Shown: positions 1 through 8,147 of the stretch, one piece after another
How positions within the stretch are numbered: position 1 is the first letter of the stretch
Layout: each line of letters begins with the position of its first letter
Origin: Variovorax sp. ZS18.2.2
GTDB lineage: Bacteria > Pseudomonadota > Gammaproteobacteria > Burkholderiales > Burkholderiaceae_C
Direction: 5' to 3'
NCBI RefSeq assembly: GCF_024701975.1
Contig: NZ_JANLNM010000001.1
Span: 1,984,001-2,048,000 of the forward strand
DNA: 64,000 bases
Program-made: the position numbers and the translations under genes
Notes under the pieces: generated by a model
What the model saw: only the letters and a program-made list of their open reading frames with translations
The model's database searches: none
What the model was told of the DNA's origin: nothing

Positions 1-3000
1 TCGCCCCGTCGGTGAACCGGTACACGGGCATCCGGACATCCAGACGCGCGTTGTCGGCCACGATGACGCCCAGGTGGCCGTTGAGGTCGTAGCGCGCAAA
101 CCCAGACTGCAGGACGGACGGATCGATTGAGGTGTTGGACCGGGTGGCCACGTCCTGCCTGAAGACGGAACCGGCGACCACGCGGGAGCCGCTCGCGAGC
201 GTGAAGTCCACCGGCGCTGCCTGGCCGGCGACGACCGTCACGTTCTGGGGGTTGACCGGAATCCCGTCCGGGAAGACGTTCGCGGGCACCACGTAGCTCA
301 ACGGAAACCGCTGGAGGGTGAAAGACACGATCCCGATCAGCGTGGACCCCGCCGGCAGGGTCTCGATGACCGCCCCGTCCCCTGTTTGGCCCACGGTGAT
401 GTCGCGTGGCGCGCCATTGACGATGGCCTGCAGGATGTAGGTGCTGCCGGCGACCCCGGTCGCATCCGGAGGCGTCCAGTCGGCCGCGAGAACGACGTTG
501 AGTGCCGGATCGCCGGCCACGAGAAGCGGCGCGGCCCCCAGGGCCTCGCCGGGCCGCGCGCGCGTGCGTCTGTAGGTGTAGTCCACCGGAAGCAGATCCC
601 CGGCACGAACTTGGTAATCCTGCAGGAGGATCAGGTCGAAGGGAGCCCTCTCGCCCGCATTCAGCACGTCGCCGGTGCTGCGCACCTGGCCGCCGATCAC
701 GATGCCGCCGCCCGATATCAGCTTGAGCGTGCCGCCGCCGTTGACGCCGTAGCCGCGGATGTCGCCATCGATCGTGAGCAGGCCGTGCGCGACCGAACCG
801 CCGGGCACCACATCCGCGCCCAGTGTCACGTCGCCGCCGCGCCCGCCGCGCGTCTTGCCGTTGACCAGCACCGCGCCGCCCGAGGACACGTCGATCGAGG
901 TGCCGGCGGCGAGCGTCACCGCGCCCAGGCTGCGGATGTCGACGCTGCCGCCGTCGAGGTACGCGAGGCCCAGGCCATTGGCCGGATCGAGCTGCAGGTT
1001 GGTCCAGAGGCCGCGCGCATCGAGCTTGGCGTCCTTGGCGACGACGACTTCACCGGGGTTCTCGGCGACCGGCGTCGGCAGCAGCCTCGGCGTGAGGCCC
1101 GAGCGCATCAGCGGCGTGGCTGCATTGCCCAGCACGATGGCGCCGCTGCGCGCGCTGAGGTCCGCATTCACCGCGACCTTGGTGGCGAAGAGTTCGATGC
1201 TTCCACCCGGCGATACGGCGAGCCCGCCGTCCACCGTCACGCTCTCGTTCGCCACGGCGGTGATCGCACCAAGGCCGAAGCTGCTCAGGTGCTTGCTGCT
1301 CAGGTACAGCGTGTCCTTGCGGTCCTGGGGCAGTGGCCCGTCGGGCGACAGCCCCGCACCGAACTGCGGCTGCGCGTCGTCGAACACGATGCGCTGGAAC
1401 GTGGGTGCCAGCGCACGGAAATCGCCCAATGGTCCCTGCCCGGTATCGGTGTTGTAGCCGGTGGTGTAGCTGCCGAGCACCAGTTGCGCGGCCTGCGCCG
1501 CCGCGTTGTGCGACTGGGCGTAGCCGTCGAGCGCGGCGTCGCCCTTCACCGTCTGGCGCGGCCCCTGGTACGCGGTGGCGGTGATGTCGCCTTCCAGCAC
1601 CGCCGCACCGGTCGACACCACCAGCCGGCCCGCGTCGCGGCCCACGGTGTAGCCGTTTTCGAGCCGGCTCTGCGGCCCGATCAGCGGGTTGTAGAAGTAG
1701 CCGGTGGTCTTGTCGCCCCAGCGCTCGTGTGCGTCCTCGAAGCCCTTGTACAGGCCGCTGTAGGCCACGTTGGCCGGCGCATTCGACACCTCGTAGAGCC
1801 GCCCGTCGACGCCCTTGAGCCAGCTCTGGCGGATCACGCCGGTCTGCACGTCGAGCGTGCCGCCGGACAGGTTGATGTTCGAGCCCGCCTGCGTGACCAC
1901 CTCGCCGCCGCCGAAGGTGACGCTGCCGCCCTGCGCGGCCCATTCGCCGATGCCATGGCCCTGCAGGCCCAGGTAGCCGCCGACTTCGAGCAGGCCGCCC
2001 GCGGTGTACCAGCGCTCCTTGTCGTAGCCGCCCACACCGGCCGCCACGTACACCAGCTTGCGCCGGTCGATCCACACGTTGGCGTTGTTCAGCTTCGTGG
2101 TGTCGCGGTTCAGCGGCGCATCGCGCTGTTCGTTGCCCTGGATGTTGATCTGCACGTTGTTGGAGGACATGGCCACCTGCACGCCCATCGCACCCGATAC
2201 GTCGAGCCGCGCACCGTCGGCCACGGTGCTGCGCCCGCCGACCTGGCCCGCGCTCACGGCGAGCTGCCCGCCGGTCGCGAGCGTGGTCGAGCCGCCTTCG
2301 AACAGCACGTTGCCGCCGGTGACGATCTCGATGCGCGAGAGGTCCTGCCGGTCGTTCAACAGCGAGAGGTTGTCGAACGCACCGGTCGCTCCGGCCAAGG
2401 TGCGCAGGCTGTTCTGCTTGCCCGATTCGGCGATGGCGGCCTCGCGCTGGCCGTCGAGCGCGGTGCGGCCGTTCTTGTCGTCCAGCAGCACCGCATTCAA
2501 TGCGCGCTGCGTGACCGTGACGCTGCCGAGCTTGTCGCTCGCCGAGTTGAGCAGGTGAATGGTGCCGCGCGTGTCCACCGTGGTGGTGGCGAGCGCCACG
2601 CCGTCCTGCACCACCTTGCGGCCGGCCAGCGTGATGTCGCCCTCGGGTGCCAGCAGCAGGCCGGTGTTGACCACGTGGCCCGCCATGCTGTCGGCATTGA
2701 ACTGCGGCGACACCTCGTTGCCGCGCGTGGTGGAAGCCTGGTTGGCAGCAGTGCCCTGGCCGGGCCGCACGATGAAGAAATCGCCCGCGGCCATCTGTGC
2801 CTGGCCGCGCGGCGTGGTGATGGTGCCCGCGTTGCTCACCTCCTGGCCCATCAGCAGCACATAGCCGCCGCCCTGCTTGACCGAGGTAGGCGTGCTGGTG
2901 GTGATCCGCGCGCCCGCCTCCACCCGCACGGCGCCGCCCGCGTCGGTGAAGCTCGGTGCGTAGCTGTCGGCGGTCTTCGCGCTGTGGATGCCGTTGGTCT

Positions 3001-3787
3001 TGAACTGCGCGTCGCTGATGCGCGCGGCGGCCGCCACGAGGTTGCGCGTGTCGGTCTGGCTGCTGCCGCTGAAGACGATGCCGTTGCGGTTGGCGATGAG
3101 CACCGTGCCGTTCGCCTTGATCTGCCCCTGGATCTGCGAAGGCCGCGCCTGCGGATCGTTCACGCGGTTGAGCGCCGCCCAGTCGGCCTGCTGCCTGAAT
3201 TCCACCGTCGTGTTGCGCCCGACGTTGAAGGTCTCCCAGTTGAGGATGGCCCGGTCGCCGGTCTGCTGGATCGCGACGTTCGTGCGGCCGTCGGGCTGCT
3301 GCGACTGCACCGGCGCCTGTGCGTTGTGCCAGCCCGCGGTGAGGCTGTTGGTGTCGACCCTGAGGCCGCCGTCGGCGAGGCCGTCGGGAACGGACGATGG
3401 ATCGCGCAGCGCCGCCTCGCGCGCCGCCGCCTGCGCGGCCTGCTGCGCCGCGATGGACTGCGCGGCGAGGTTCAGGTTGCCGATCGAACGCTGCAACTGC
3501 GCATTGGCTTGTTGCTGCTGCTGCGCGGGGTTGGTGAGGTTCGATGCCGGCATGCCGTTCGGCAGGCGGCCGGTCTGCGCGGCGCTGGCCTGCGCCGCAC
3601 CCTTGCTGGCGAACCATGCGGGGCTGAAGGCCTGGCCCGCGTGTGCCGGCCCCCAGGCGCCGATCGCCGCGAGCGCCACGGCGACCGCGCGCGCGAGCGG
3701 CGTCAATCGGAGATCGCCGCCGGCAGCGGCCTGGCGAAGTTCCGCCGTGGAGCGGCGCGAACGGATGGTGTGCGGATTCAAGACCAT
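1..3787 (-). CDS. TpsA-type filamentous haemagglutinin (3' part outside window)
   Basis: Open minus-strand frame of about 1260 codons with no stop before the left edge, so the C-terminus is missing. The start at 3787 gives a long signal-like N-terminus (residues 1-50, basic then a hydrophobic stretch ending in GPAHA). Residues about 175-245 carry the TPS secretion domain, with NWETFNVGRNTTVEF and the IANRNGIVFSG motif that marks two-partner-secreted adhesins. After it come hundreds of residues of beta-helix-like repeats rich in G, N, V and T. The family is exported by Sec and then through an outer-membrane TpsB pore; no TpsB gene is visible, so it should lie further left or elsewhere. The start overlaps the end of the preceding small FecR-like gene, so it is probably the last gene of the STN-sigma-FecR operon. 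Adhesin or contact-dependent toxin cannot be told apart without the C-terminus. Confidence 0.88.
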   Translation of the reverse strand, partial: MVLNPHTIRSRRSTAELRQAAAGGDLRLTPLARAVAVALAAIGAWGPAHAGQAFSPAWFASKGAAQASAAQTGRLPNGMPASNLTNPAQQQQQANAQLQRSIGNLNLAAQSIAAQQAAQAAAREAALRDPSSVPDGLADGGLRVDTNSLTAGWHNAQAPVQSQQPDGRTNVAIQQTGDRAILNWETFNVGRNTTVEFRQQADWAALNRVNDPQARPSQIQGQIKANGTVLIANRNGIVFSGSSQTDTRNLVAAAARISDAQFKTNGIHSAKTADSYAPSFTDAGGAVRVEAGARITTSTPTSVKQGGGYVLLMGQEVSNAGTITTPRGQAQMAAGDFFIVRPGQGTAANQASTTRGNEVSPQFNADSMAGHVVNTGLLLAPEGDITLAGRKVVQDGVALATTTVDTRGTIHLLNSASDKLGSVTVTQRALNAVLLDDKNGRTALDGQREAAIAESGKQNSLRTLAGATGAFDNLSLLNDRQDLSRIEIVTGGNVLFEGGSTTLATGGQLAVSAGQVGGRSTVADGARLDVSGAMGVQVAMSSNNVQINIQGNEQRDAPLNRDTTKLNNANVWIDRRKLVYVAAGVGGYDKERWYTAGGLLEVGGYLGLQGHGIGEWAAQGGSVTFGGGEVVTQAGSNINLSGGTLDVQTGVIRQSWLKGVDGRLYEVSNAPANVAYSGLYKGFEDAHERWGDKTTGYFYNPLIGPQSRLENGYTVGRDAGRLVVSTGAAVLEGDITATAYQGPRQTVKGDAALDGYAQSHNAAAQAAQLVLGSYTTGYNTDTGQGPLGDFRALAPTFQRIVFDDAQPQFGAGLSPDGPLPQDRKDTLYLSSKHLSSFGLGAITAVANESVTVDGGLAVSPGGSIELFATKVAVNADLSARSGAIVLGNAATPLMRSGLTPRLLPTPVAENPGEVVVAKDAKLDARGLWTNLQLDPANGLGLAYLDGGSVDIRSLGAVTLAAGTSIDVSSGGAVLVNGKTRGGRGGDVTLGADVVPGGSVAHGLLTIDGDIRGYGVNGGGTLKLISGGGIVIGGQVRSTGDVLNAGERAPFDLILLQDYQVRAGDLLPVDYTYRRTRARPGEALGAAPLLVAGDPALNVVLAADWTPPDATGVAGSTYILQAIVNGAPRDITVGQTGDGAVIETLPAGSTLIGIVSFTLQRFPLSYVVPANVFPDGIPVNPQNVTVVAGQAAPVDFTLASGSRVVAGSVFRQDVATRSNTSIDPSVLQSGFARYDLNGHLGVIVADNARLDVRMPVYRFTDGA

Positions 3788-4152
3788 GAGTGCCTGGGGC
3801 GCAAGTGCGAGGATTGCGAGGAAGAAGAGGTGTCTGGCGCTGCGCCCGGTGCGGCGCTGCGATGGGGAAATCGGATGTCGCCGGCCGCATGGGCGATCCG
3901 CGGCCGGGGTGCCGCGCCGCGGCGGTGCTGCGTCGGGAAGCACTCGCGCGCCGCCGGCAGCAGCAGTGCCCACAACGCCATCGCCTCGCGCCATGCCCGG
4001 GCATGCGCCGCGCTGCGTGCGCACCAGATCGCCAGCGCGCGAACTTCCCTGTCGCTTGCGCGCAGGCGGTTCAGGCGCACGATCCAGTCCAGCGCTTCAC
4101 CCAGGCAGGCGTCGTCGCTGCGTGCATCGCGTGGGCGTTCGTCATGAGGCAT
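3778..4152 (-). CDS. Stand-alone FecR N-terminal (DUF4880) domain protein
   Basis: A protein of about 124 residues. Residues 10-70 match the cytoplasmic sigma-binding domain of FecR anti-sigma factors (EALDWIVRL, then AHARAWREAMALW). It has no transmembrane segment and no FecR periplasmic domain. The last 50 residues are low-complexity, rich in A, P, R and S. I chose the ATG at 4152 because a GGAGG lies 10 nt upstream; an ATG at 4161 would sit almost on top of that site. The 3' end overlaps the tpsA start by 10 bp, which suggests translational coupling. Free N-domains of FecR are known to activate FecI independently of signal, so this could modulate the neighbouring sigma factor. It could equally be a decaying fecR remnant. 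Confidence 0.6.
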   Translation of the reverse strand: MPHDERPRDARSDDACLGEALDWIVRLNRLRASDREVRALAIWCARSAAHARAWREAMALWALLLPAARECFPTQHRRGAAPRPRIAHAAGDIRFPHRSAAPGAAPDTSSSSQSSHLRPRHSWS

Positions 4153-4216
4153 CGCATCCATACCTCCATGACGAGCCTGCGCGGCGCAACCCGTAAATTA
4201 ATTTCGACTCAGTCTC

Positions 4217-5215
4217 TCAGCTCAGCACCACGATGCCGCCCGGCAGGCTGCGCATGCGTGCGCCGTAGAGTTCGCGAATCATCACGGGCGCGTTGTCGAT
4301 GCTGCGCAGGTTCAGTTGCATCCTCACCAGCGTGCGGCCCAGCTCTTCGTTGCGCAGCAAGACCTTGCCGGGCCGGTAGCGGTTGATCTCGTCGATCACT
4401 TCCACGAGCGGCATGCGGTCGAAGGACAGGATGCCCGTTCGCCATGTGCTCACGCTGGCCTCGTCCGCGCGCACGACCTCTTGCAGGCCGGCCTTGTCGT
4501 AGGTCACCTGCCGACCTGCTTCGAGCGAGCGCTGCTCGCCGTTCACCGACACCGTCACGCGGCCGTCCAGGCAGGTCACGCAGACCTGCGGACCGGTGTG
4601 GCGGATGTTGAAGCGCGCGGCGCGCGCCACGAGGCGGCCGCCGCCGGTTTCCACGAGGAAATCGCTCGCACCGTTCGCCACGATCTCCGCCTCCCCCTCC
4701 ACCAGCACCATGCCGCGAGGGCCCGTGTCGGCGCCGATGCGGTTGATGAGCGTCTGCGTGTTCATGCGCACGCTGATGCCCTGCGCCAGCGCCACCTGGC
4801 GCTGCTCGCCGGTGGCGGTGCGGTAGTCCGCCGTGAGCTCGCCGACCGAGGGCCACAGGCCGAGCGGCGGATCGACCGCCATCACGCCCGCCGTCACCGA
4901 GGCCGCGACCGCGCCACCGAGGAACGCCCGGCGCCGCGGCGACTGCAAGGCCAGGGCCGCGGAGAGCCCCCGCAACGAGAACGCGCCGGCGCGCGATGCC
5001 TGGCGCACGGCCTCTTCGGCCAGCAGCGGATCGAGCGCGGACCACGTCCGCATCACCTCGCGCCAGGCCTGTGCATGCGCCGTACTGTGGGTCGCCCATT
5101 CGCGGAACGCATCGGCGTCGGCGCGGGTGGCCCGGCCCGAATGCAGGCGCACCCACCAAGCCTCGGCCTGGCGTTGCAGCAGGGATTCGGGATCGGGGGA
5201 AGACATGGCGCTCAT
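4217..5215 (-). CDS. FecR-family anti-sigma factor
   Basis: 332 residues with the full FecR layout. A DUF4880 sigma-binding domain occupies residues 12-60 (QAEAWWVRL, AHAQAWREV). A single membrane segment lies at about 99-115, a FecR domain at about 125-215, and a C-terminal STN-like region to the end. The residues just before the membrane segment read SPRRRAFLGG, a twin-arginine motif; Tat-dependent export is known for some FecR-type regulators. It should hold the ECF sigma factor at the inner membrane and receive the signal from the STN protein in the periplasm. Its start overlaps the sigma stop by one base (TGATG), so the two are translationally coupled. Confidence 0.9.
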   Translation of the reverse strand: MSAMSSPDPESLLQRQAEAWWVRLHSGRATRADADAFREWATHSTAHAQAWREVMRTWSALDPLLAEEAVRQASRAGAFSLRGLSAALALQSPRRRAFLGGAVAASVTAGVMAVDPPLGLWPSVGELTADYRTATGEQRQVALAQGISVRMNTQTLINRIGADTGPRGMVLVEGEAEIVANGASDFLVETGGGRLVARAARFNIRHTGPQVCVTCLDGRVTVSVNGEQRSLEAGRQVTYDKAGLQEVVRADEASVSTWRTGILSFDRMPLVEVIDEINRYRPGKVLLRNEELGRTLVRMQLNLRSIDNAPVMIRELYGARMRSLPGGIVVLS

Positions 5216-5784
5216 CAGTATTGTCTCGGACCGGCAAAGCGGCCACGCTGCGCAGCCTCCACATCCGGCAAATGCTGCTTGCAGAATTCGAGGGCGGCGC
5301 GCAGCTCCTTCTCGACCGTGCTCAGCGACACGTCGAAACGCCGCGCGATCTCGTCGTTGAGCTGGCCCTCGACGCGCGCCGCCACCAGGATGGCACGGCG
5401 CCGCGCGGGCATGCGTCCCAGCACCTGGCTCAATGCCCGCACGTCGCTGCGTGCACTGGCGATGCGCTCGGGGTCGCTCACCTCGTCCACGATATGCACC
5501 AGTTCATCGATCTCACCGTGCACCAGCAGCACGTTGTTCTGCCGGTACTGGTCGGTCGCGATGTTCGCGGCCATGCGCAGCAGGTAGGCGTCGGCGTTGT
5601 TCACCGTGCCGCCATCGCTGGTGGCGGAACCGGTGGAGCTCGTCGTGGAAAGACGCAGCCAGGTTTCCTGCATCGCATCGGCCGCGTCGTCGCGCGAACC
5701 GACGATGCGCTCGAGCTTGCCGCGCAGCTCGACATAGCGCGCGACCATGCGCGCGCGCAGCGTGGACGCCATGCCTTCGTTCAT
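5215..5784 (-). CDS. ECF sigma factor, FecI-like
   Basis: 189 residues with sigma-70 region 2 (SRDDAADAMQETWLRL and DAYLLRMAANIATDQYR) and region 4 (ALSQVLGRMPARRRAILVAA, then NDEIARRFDVSLSTVEKELR). This is the arrangement of iron-starvation/FecI-type ECF factors. The ATG at 5784 overlaps the stop of the STN gene (ATGA), and the stop overlaps the fecR start (TGATG). The three-gene block STN-sigma-FecR is therefore one translationally coupled unit. The likely targets are the downstream tpsA and perhaps the neighbouring secretion genes; this is inferred from position only. Confidence 0.9.
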   Translation of the reverse strand: MNEGMASTLRARMVARYVELRGKLERIVGSRDDAADAMQETWLRLSTTSSTGSATSDGGTVNNADAYLLRMAANIATDQYRQNNVLLVHGEIDELVHIVDEVSDPERIASARSDVRALSQVLGRMPARRRAILVAARVEGQLNDEIARRFDVSLSTVEKELRAALEFCKQHLPDVEAAQRGRFAGPRQY

Positions 5785-6539
5785 TGCATGCGCCTGTTCG
5801 TGTCGGTGGCGTTCGACGCCTCGCAATCGGACCACGCGCCAGGTCCTTCCGGCAGCATCAGGATGACCAGCGGCTGCGGCAGCGAAGGCGGCGGCGGGCT
5901 GCCGACGGACAGGCCGCGCAGCCGGATCTGTATGGCGGCGTCGCGGTCGGAGACGCCGGTCGTGCTCAGGAGGCGAAAGCGGTCCACCACGCCGCGCGCA
6001 TCGACGTGCAGTTGCAGCGCGAGGCGGTAGCTGCCCGGACGCGTCTGCGTCGAAGCGCACAAGGTGCCGTTCAAGGCCCGCTGAACCTGGGCGGCATAGG
6101 ACTGATGCAAGACTTCCCCTTCTTTGAACCCCGACTCCTCCATGCCCTCGGCCTCGGGCATCGGCTGCAAGGCCGTGCCGCCGGCCGTGCGCGATGCACG
6201 AATCACCACCGACGTCGCGCTCGCATGGCGCGCCTCCAATCCCGTGCCGGCCAGCATGGCCTCCAGAGCCTCCATGGCGGTGAACGTGCCGCGCACCGTT
6301 CCCGAAAGGCGTTGCGCATGAACGCCGTCGATCAATACGTCCAGCCCCGTCGCCTTGCCGTAGGCCGCGATGGCATCGCCCAGGCGCTGCGCGGCGATGT
6401 CGAATTCCATGCGCGTCGCGGGCGCCGTCGCTGCTTCCGCTTGCTGTGCGCTCGCGGTGTGCGCGATGAACGACATGGCCGCTCCAGCAAGACACCATGC
6501 CAGTGCCACGACACTGACCGATGCCGAATTCACTCTCAT
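5781..6539 (-). CDS. STN-domain periplasmic signalling protein with TonB-C-like tail (VreA-like)
   Basis: 252 residues starting from ATG 6539. A signal peptide covers residues 1-32 (MRVNSASVSVVALAW...TASAQ). A secretin/TonB short N-terminal (STN) domain spans about 42-96 (FDIAAQRLGDAIAAYGKATG). A linker follows, then a TonB C-terminal-like domain at about 145-230 (YRLALQLHVDARGVVDRF, then AAIQIRL). There is no outer-membrane beta-barrel, unlike FecA-type transducers. This STN plus TonB-C layout without a barrel is that of VreA in the P. aeruginosa PUMA3 system. A GTG at 6590 would add 17 residues before the signal peptide and is less likely. It is the first gene of the operon and overlaps the sigma start by 4 bp. 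Confidence 0.78.
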   Translation of the reverse strand: MRVNSASVSVVALAWCLAGAAMSFIAHTASAQQAEAATAPATRMEFDIAAQRLGDAIAAYGKATGLDVLIDGVHAQRLSGTVRGTFTAMEALEAMLAGTGLEARHASATSVVIRASRTAGGTALQPMPEAEGMEESGFKEGEVLHQSYAAQVQRALNGTLCASTQTRPGSYRLALQLHVDARGVVDRFRLLSTTGVSDRDAAIQIRLRGLSVGSPPPPSLPQPLVILMLPEGPGAWSDCEASNATDTNRRMQ

Positions 6540-6630
6540 ACCGGGTAGGCGCACACGCTCCTGAGTTGCCGCGTTCGCCGACCGAAACACGGGGCACGTC
6601 GGCGAACCCGGGTGACGTTAGCTTTGGGCG

Positions 6631-6648
6631 GTGACGTTCACGTGACAT
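6631..6648 (-). promoter_or_regulatory. PhoB-box-like direct repeat
   Basis: Read on the minus strand the site is ATGTCAC-GTGA-ACGTCAC: two 7-mers with an 11-nt period and 4-nt spacer, the geometry of the PhoB box (CTGTCAT, 4 nt, CTGTCAC). It lies about 90 bp upstream of the STN gene. A third AACGTCAC copy 19 nt further on is out of phase. The match to each half is 5 of 7 at best, so this is a candidate only. Confidence 0.4.
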
Positions 6649-6708
6649 TGAAAAACCAAACACCGACATCGGATTCCGCAACGATGAAAACGCGTTCGAA
6701 CGCAGCAA

Positions 6709-8001
6709 TCAGTTGCTCAACGGGCGACCGATGCCGTTGCAGACGCTGGTGTTGCCGATGGCCTGGGCGCTGGTCACGGTCAAGAACCTGGAGATGATGG
6801 TCGACCTCCAGTTCTGCGTGCCGGCGGTGCCGTCGGGCAGCGGAACGAAACCGTGCGAGGTGACCAGCGGGCTCGGCACGTACAGACGGGTCAAGAACGA
6901 GCGGACCTTCGCCGTGATCGCGGGGTCCCTGTAGCACTGGTTCACCAGCAGGTTGGTGGTGCCGAAGATCGGGTAGCTGGCACCGGTGCCGCTGACGGGC
7001 GGCTTCACATAGGCAGGAACCCAGGCGAGCGGATCGGTCGTGGCGCCGCCAACGGGCAGCGACTGGCTGCCGAGCATCGTCCTGATCGCAGCGGCGACCG
7101 GCAGGAAGCCGTTGACCTTCGCGAAGAGCGTGTCGTTGGTTGGGTTGTAGGCCGGATCCGGGCTCATGTAGCCGATGCGACCGGCCGTGCTGAACGAACC
7201 GGACATTCCAGCATCACCCTCGGTGAAGCGCCAGATGGCATCGGCTGCGGGGTTGGCCAGGTCGGTGGATCGACGGGGCTGCGGCGTACCGGCCGGGACG
7301 GTGCCGTCGACCACCGCGCGAAAGTCGCTGGAGACACGGAAACCGCTGCCGGGGCATGCAGCCACGAGGTAGCGACTCAGTAGTTCGGTCGTGCCGCTGA
7401 GCTCATCGTTGTAGACCACCTGAATCGGCGTGGGATCGGCGGTGCCGAGCAATTCGCCCCAGGAACGGCCACCAGGCTGTTTTGAGAAGATCGCGCAGAC
7501 CTTTGCATCCGGCAGGTTCAGGTTGGTCACGGCGCTGGCGGCGGACCCCTTGTAGGGAATCAACACCGCAGTGCCGAAGATCGGAATCTGGATCAGCGGC
7601 CCCCAGGCGGCCGGGCCCGTCACCGGAACGCCGGGCGCCAATTCGACGTGAGCAGCCCTGTAGGCATCGCGTTCGGCTGCGCGCAATACGGATTCGCCGG
7701 CAGCGAAATGCACCGACTGCGTCGTCGGCCACTTTGGACGGGTTGCCTGGCTCTCGTCGCGCAACTCGCGGCCAACGGTGGCCTGCGGGTTGTTGAGCAG
7801 GAATGCATCCTTGACGACGCTGCCGATGCCGGTATAGCTGTAGTTGGTGAGAGCTACGCCGCTGGGCAGCAAATCCTTGTGCAGTTGCTCGGGCAACGTC
7901 GCGCCACCACCGACCACGATCTGCGCGGAAGCCGCACCCACGACCAACAGGCCCTTCACCATCACGGCCAGCAAGGCGACCTTCTTGAACTTTGCACGCA
8001 T
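6709..8001 (-). CDS. DING/PstS-like secreted substrate-binding protein, divergent paralogue
   Basis: 430 residues with a signal peptide ending ASAQ. The mature protein begins QIVVGGGATLPEQL, close to the GGGATLP signature of DING phosphate-binding proteins. Four cysteines (AKVCAIF, AACPGSG, NQCYRD, SVCNGI) match the two-disulphide pattern and are shared with the paralogue upstream. Two phosphate-ligand positions differ from the family: AGSDS is replaced by AAGES, and the Arg of VYRxExSGTTE is Asn (VYNDELSGTTE). The SGTTE anion-binding loop itself is intact. The start at 8001 has a GGAG 7-8 nt upstream. It follows a terminator after the first DING gene, so it may be expressed only by read-through. 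Confidence 0.85.
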   Translation of the reverse strand: MRAKFKKVALLAVMVKGLLVVGAASAQIVVGGGATLPEQLHKDLLPSGVALTNYSYTGIGSVVKDAFLLNNPQATVGRELRDESQATRPKWPTTQSVHFAAGESVLRAAERDAYRAAHVELAPGVPVTGPAAWGPLIQIPIFGTAVLIPYKGSAASAVTNLNLPDAKVCAIFSKQPGGRSWGELLGTADPTPIQVVYNDELSGTTELLSRYLVAACPGSGFRVSSDFRAVVDGTVPAGTPQPRRSTDLANPAADAIWRFTEGDAGMSGSFSTAGRIGYMSPDPAYNPTNDTLFAKVNGFLPVAAAIRTMLGSQSLPVGGATTDPLAWVPAYVKPPVSGTGASYPIFGTTNLLVNQCYRDPAITAKVRSFLTRLYVPSPLVTSHGFVPLPDGTAGTQNWRSTIISRFLTVTSAQAIGNTSVCNGIGRPLSN

Positions 8002-8033
8002 GGAAACTCCGTTGAATGAACTGGCAGCTACAG

Positions 8034-8088
8034 AAAAAAAAGCCCCGGGAGTTCAGGCCGTGCCTTGGCACAACCTTCCCCCGGGGCT
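8034..8088 (-). terminator. Rho-independent terminator after the first DING gene
   Basis: Inverted repeat agccccgg (8041-8048) and ccggggct (8081-8088), with an inner GTGCC/GGCAC hairpin. On the minus strand it is followed by eight T. It sits between the two DING genes, only 33 nt before the start of the second. Confidence 0.85.
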
Positions 8089-8147
8089 GATCCGGAACCG
8101 GCGACGCCGAGGCGCGCCGGTTCAGGACATGCACGCAGAACAGTCGA

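Noticed and set aside
386..4147. 1253-codon plus-strand frame and a 984-codon minus-strand frame (1050-4004) in the same region.
   Set aside because: Both give Arg/Ala/His-rich nonsense. The true minus frame encodes the TPS haemagglutinin and stays open to the left edge.
6692..6703. Palindrome GCGTTCGAACGC after the second DING gene, tested as a terminator.
   Set aside because: The stem has no proper loop and is followed by only four T, so I do not list it as a terminator.
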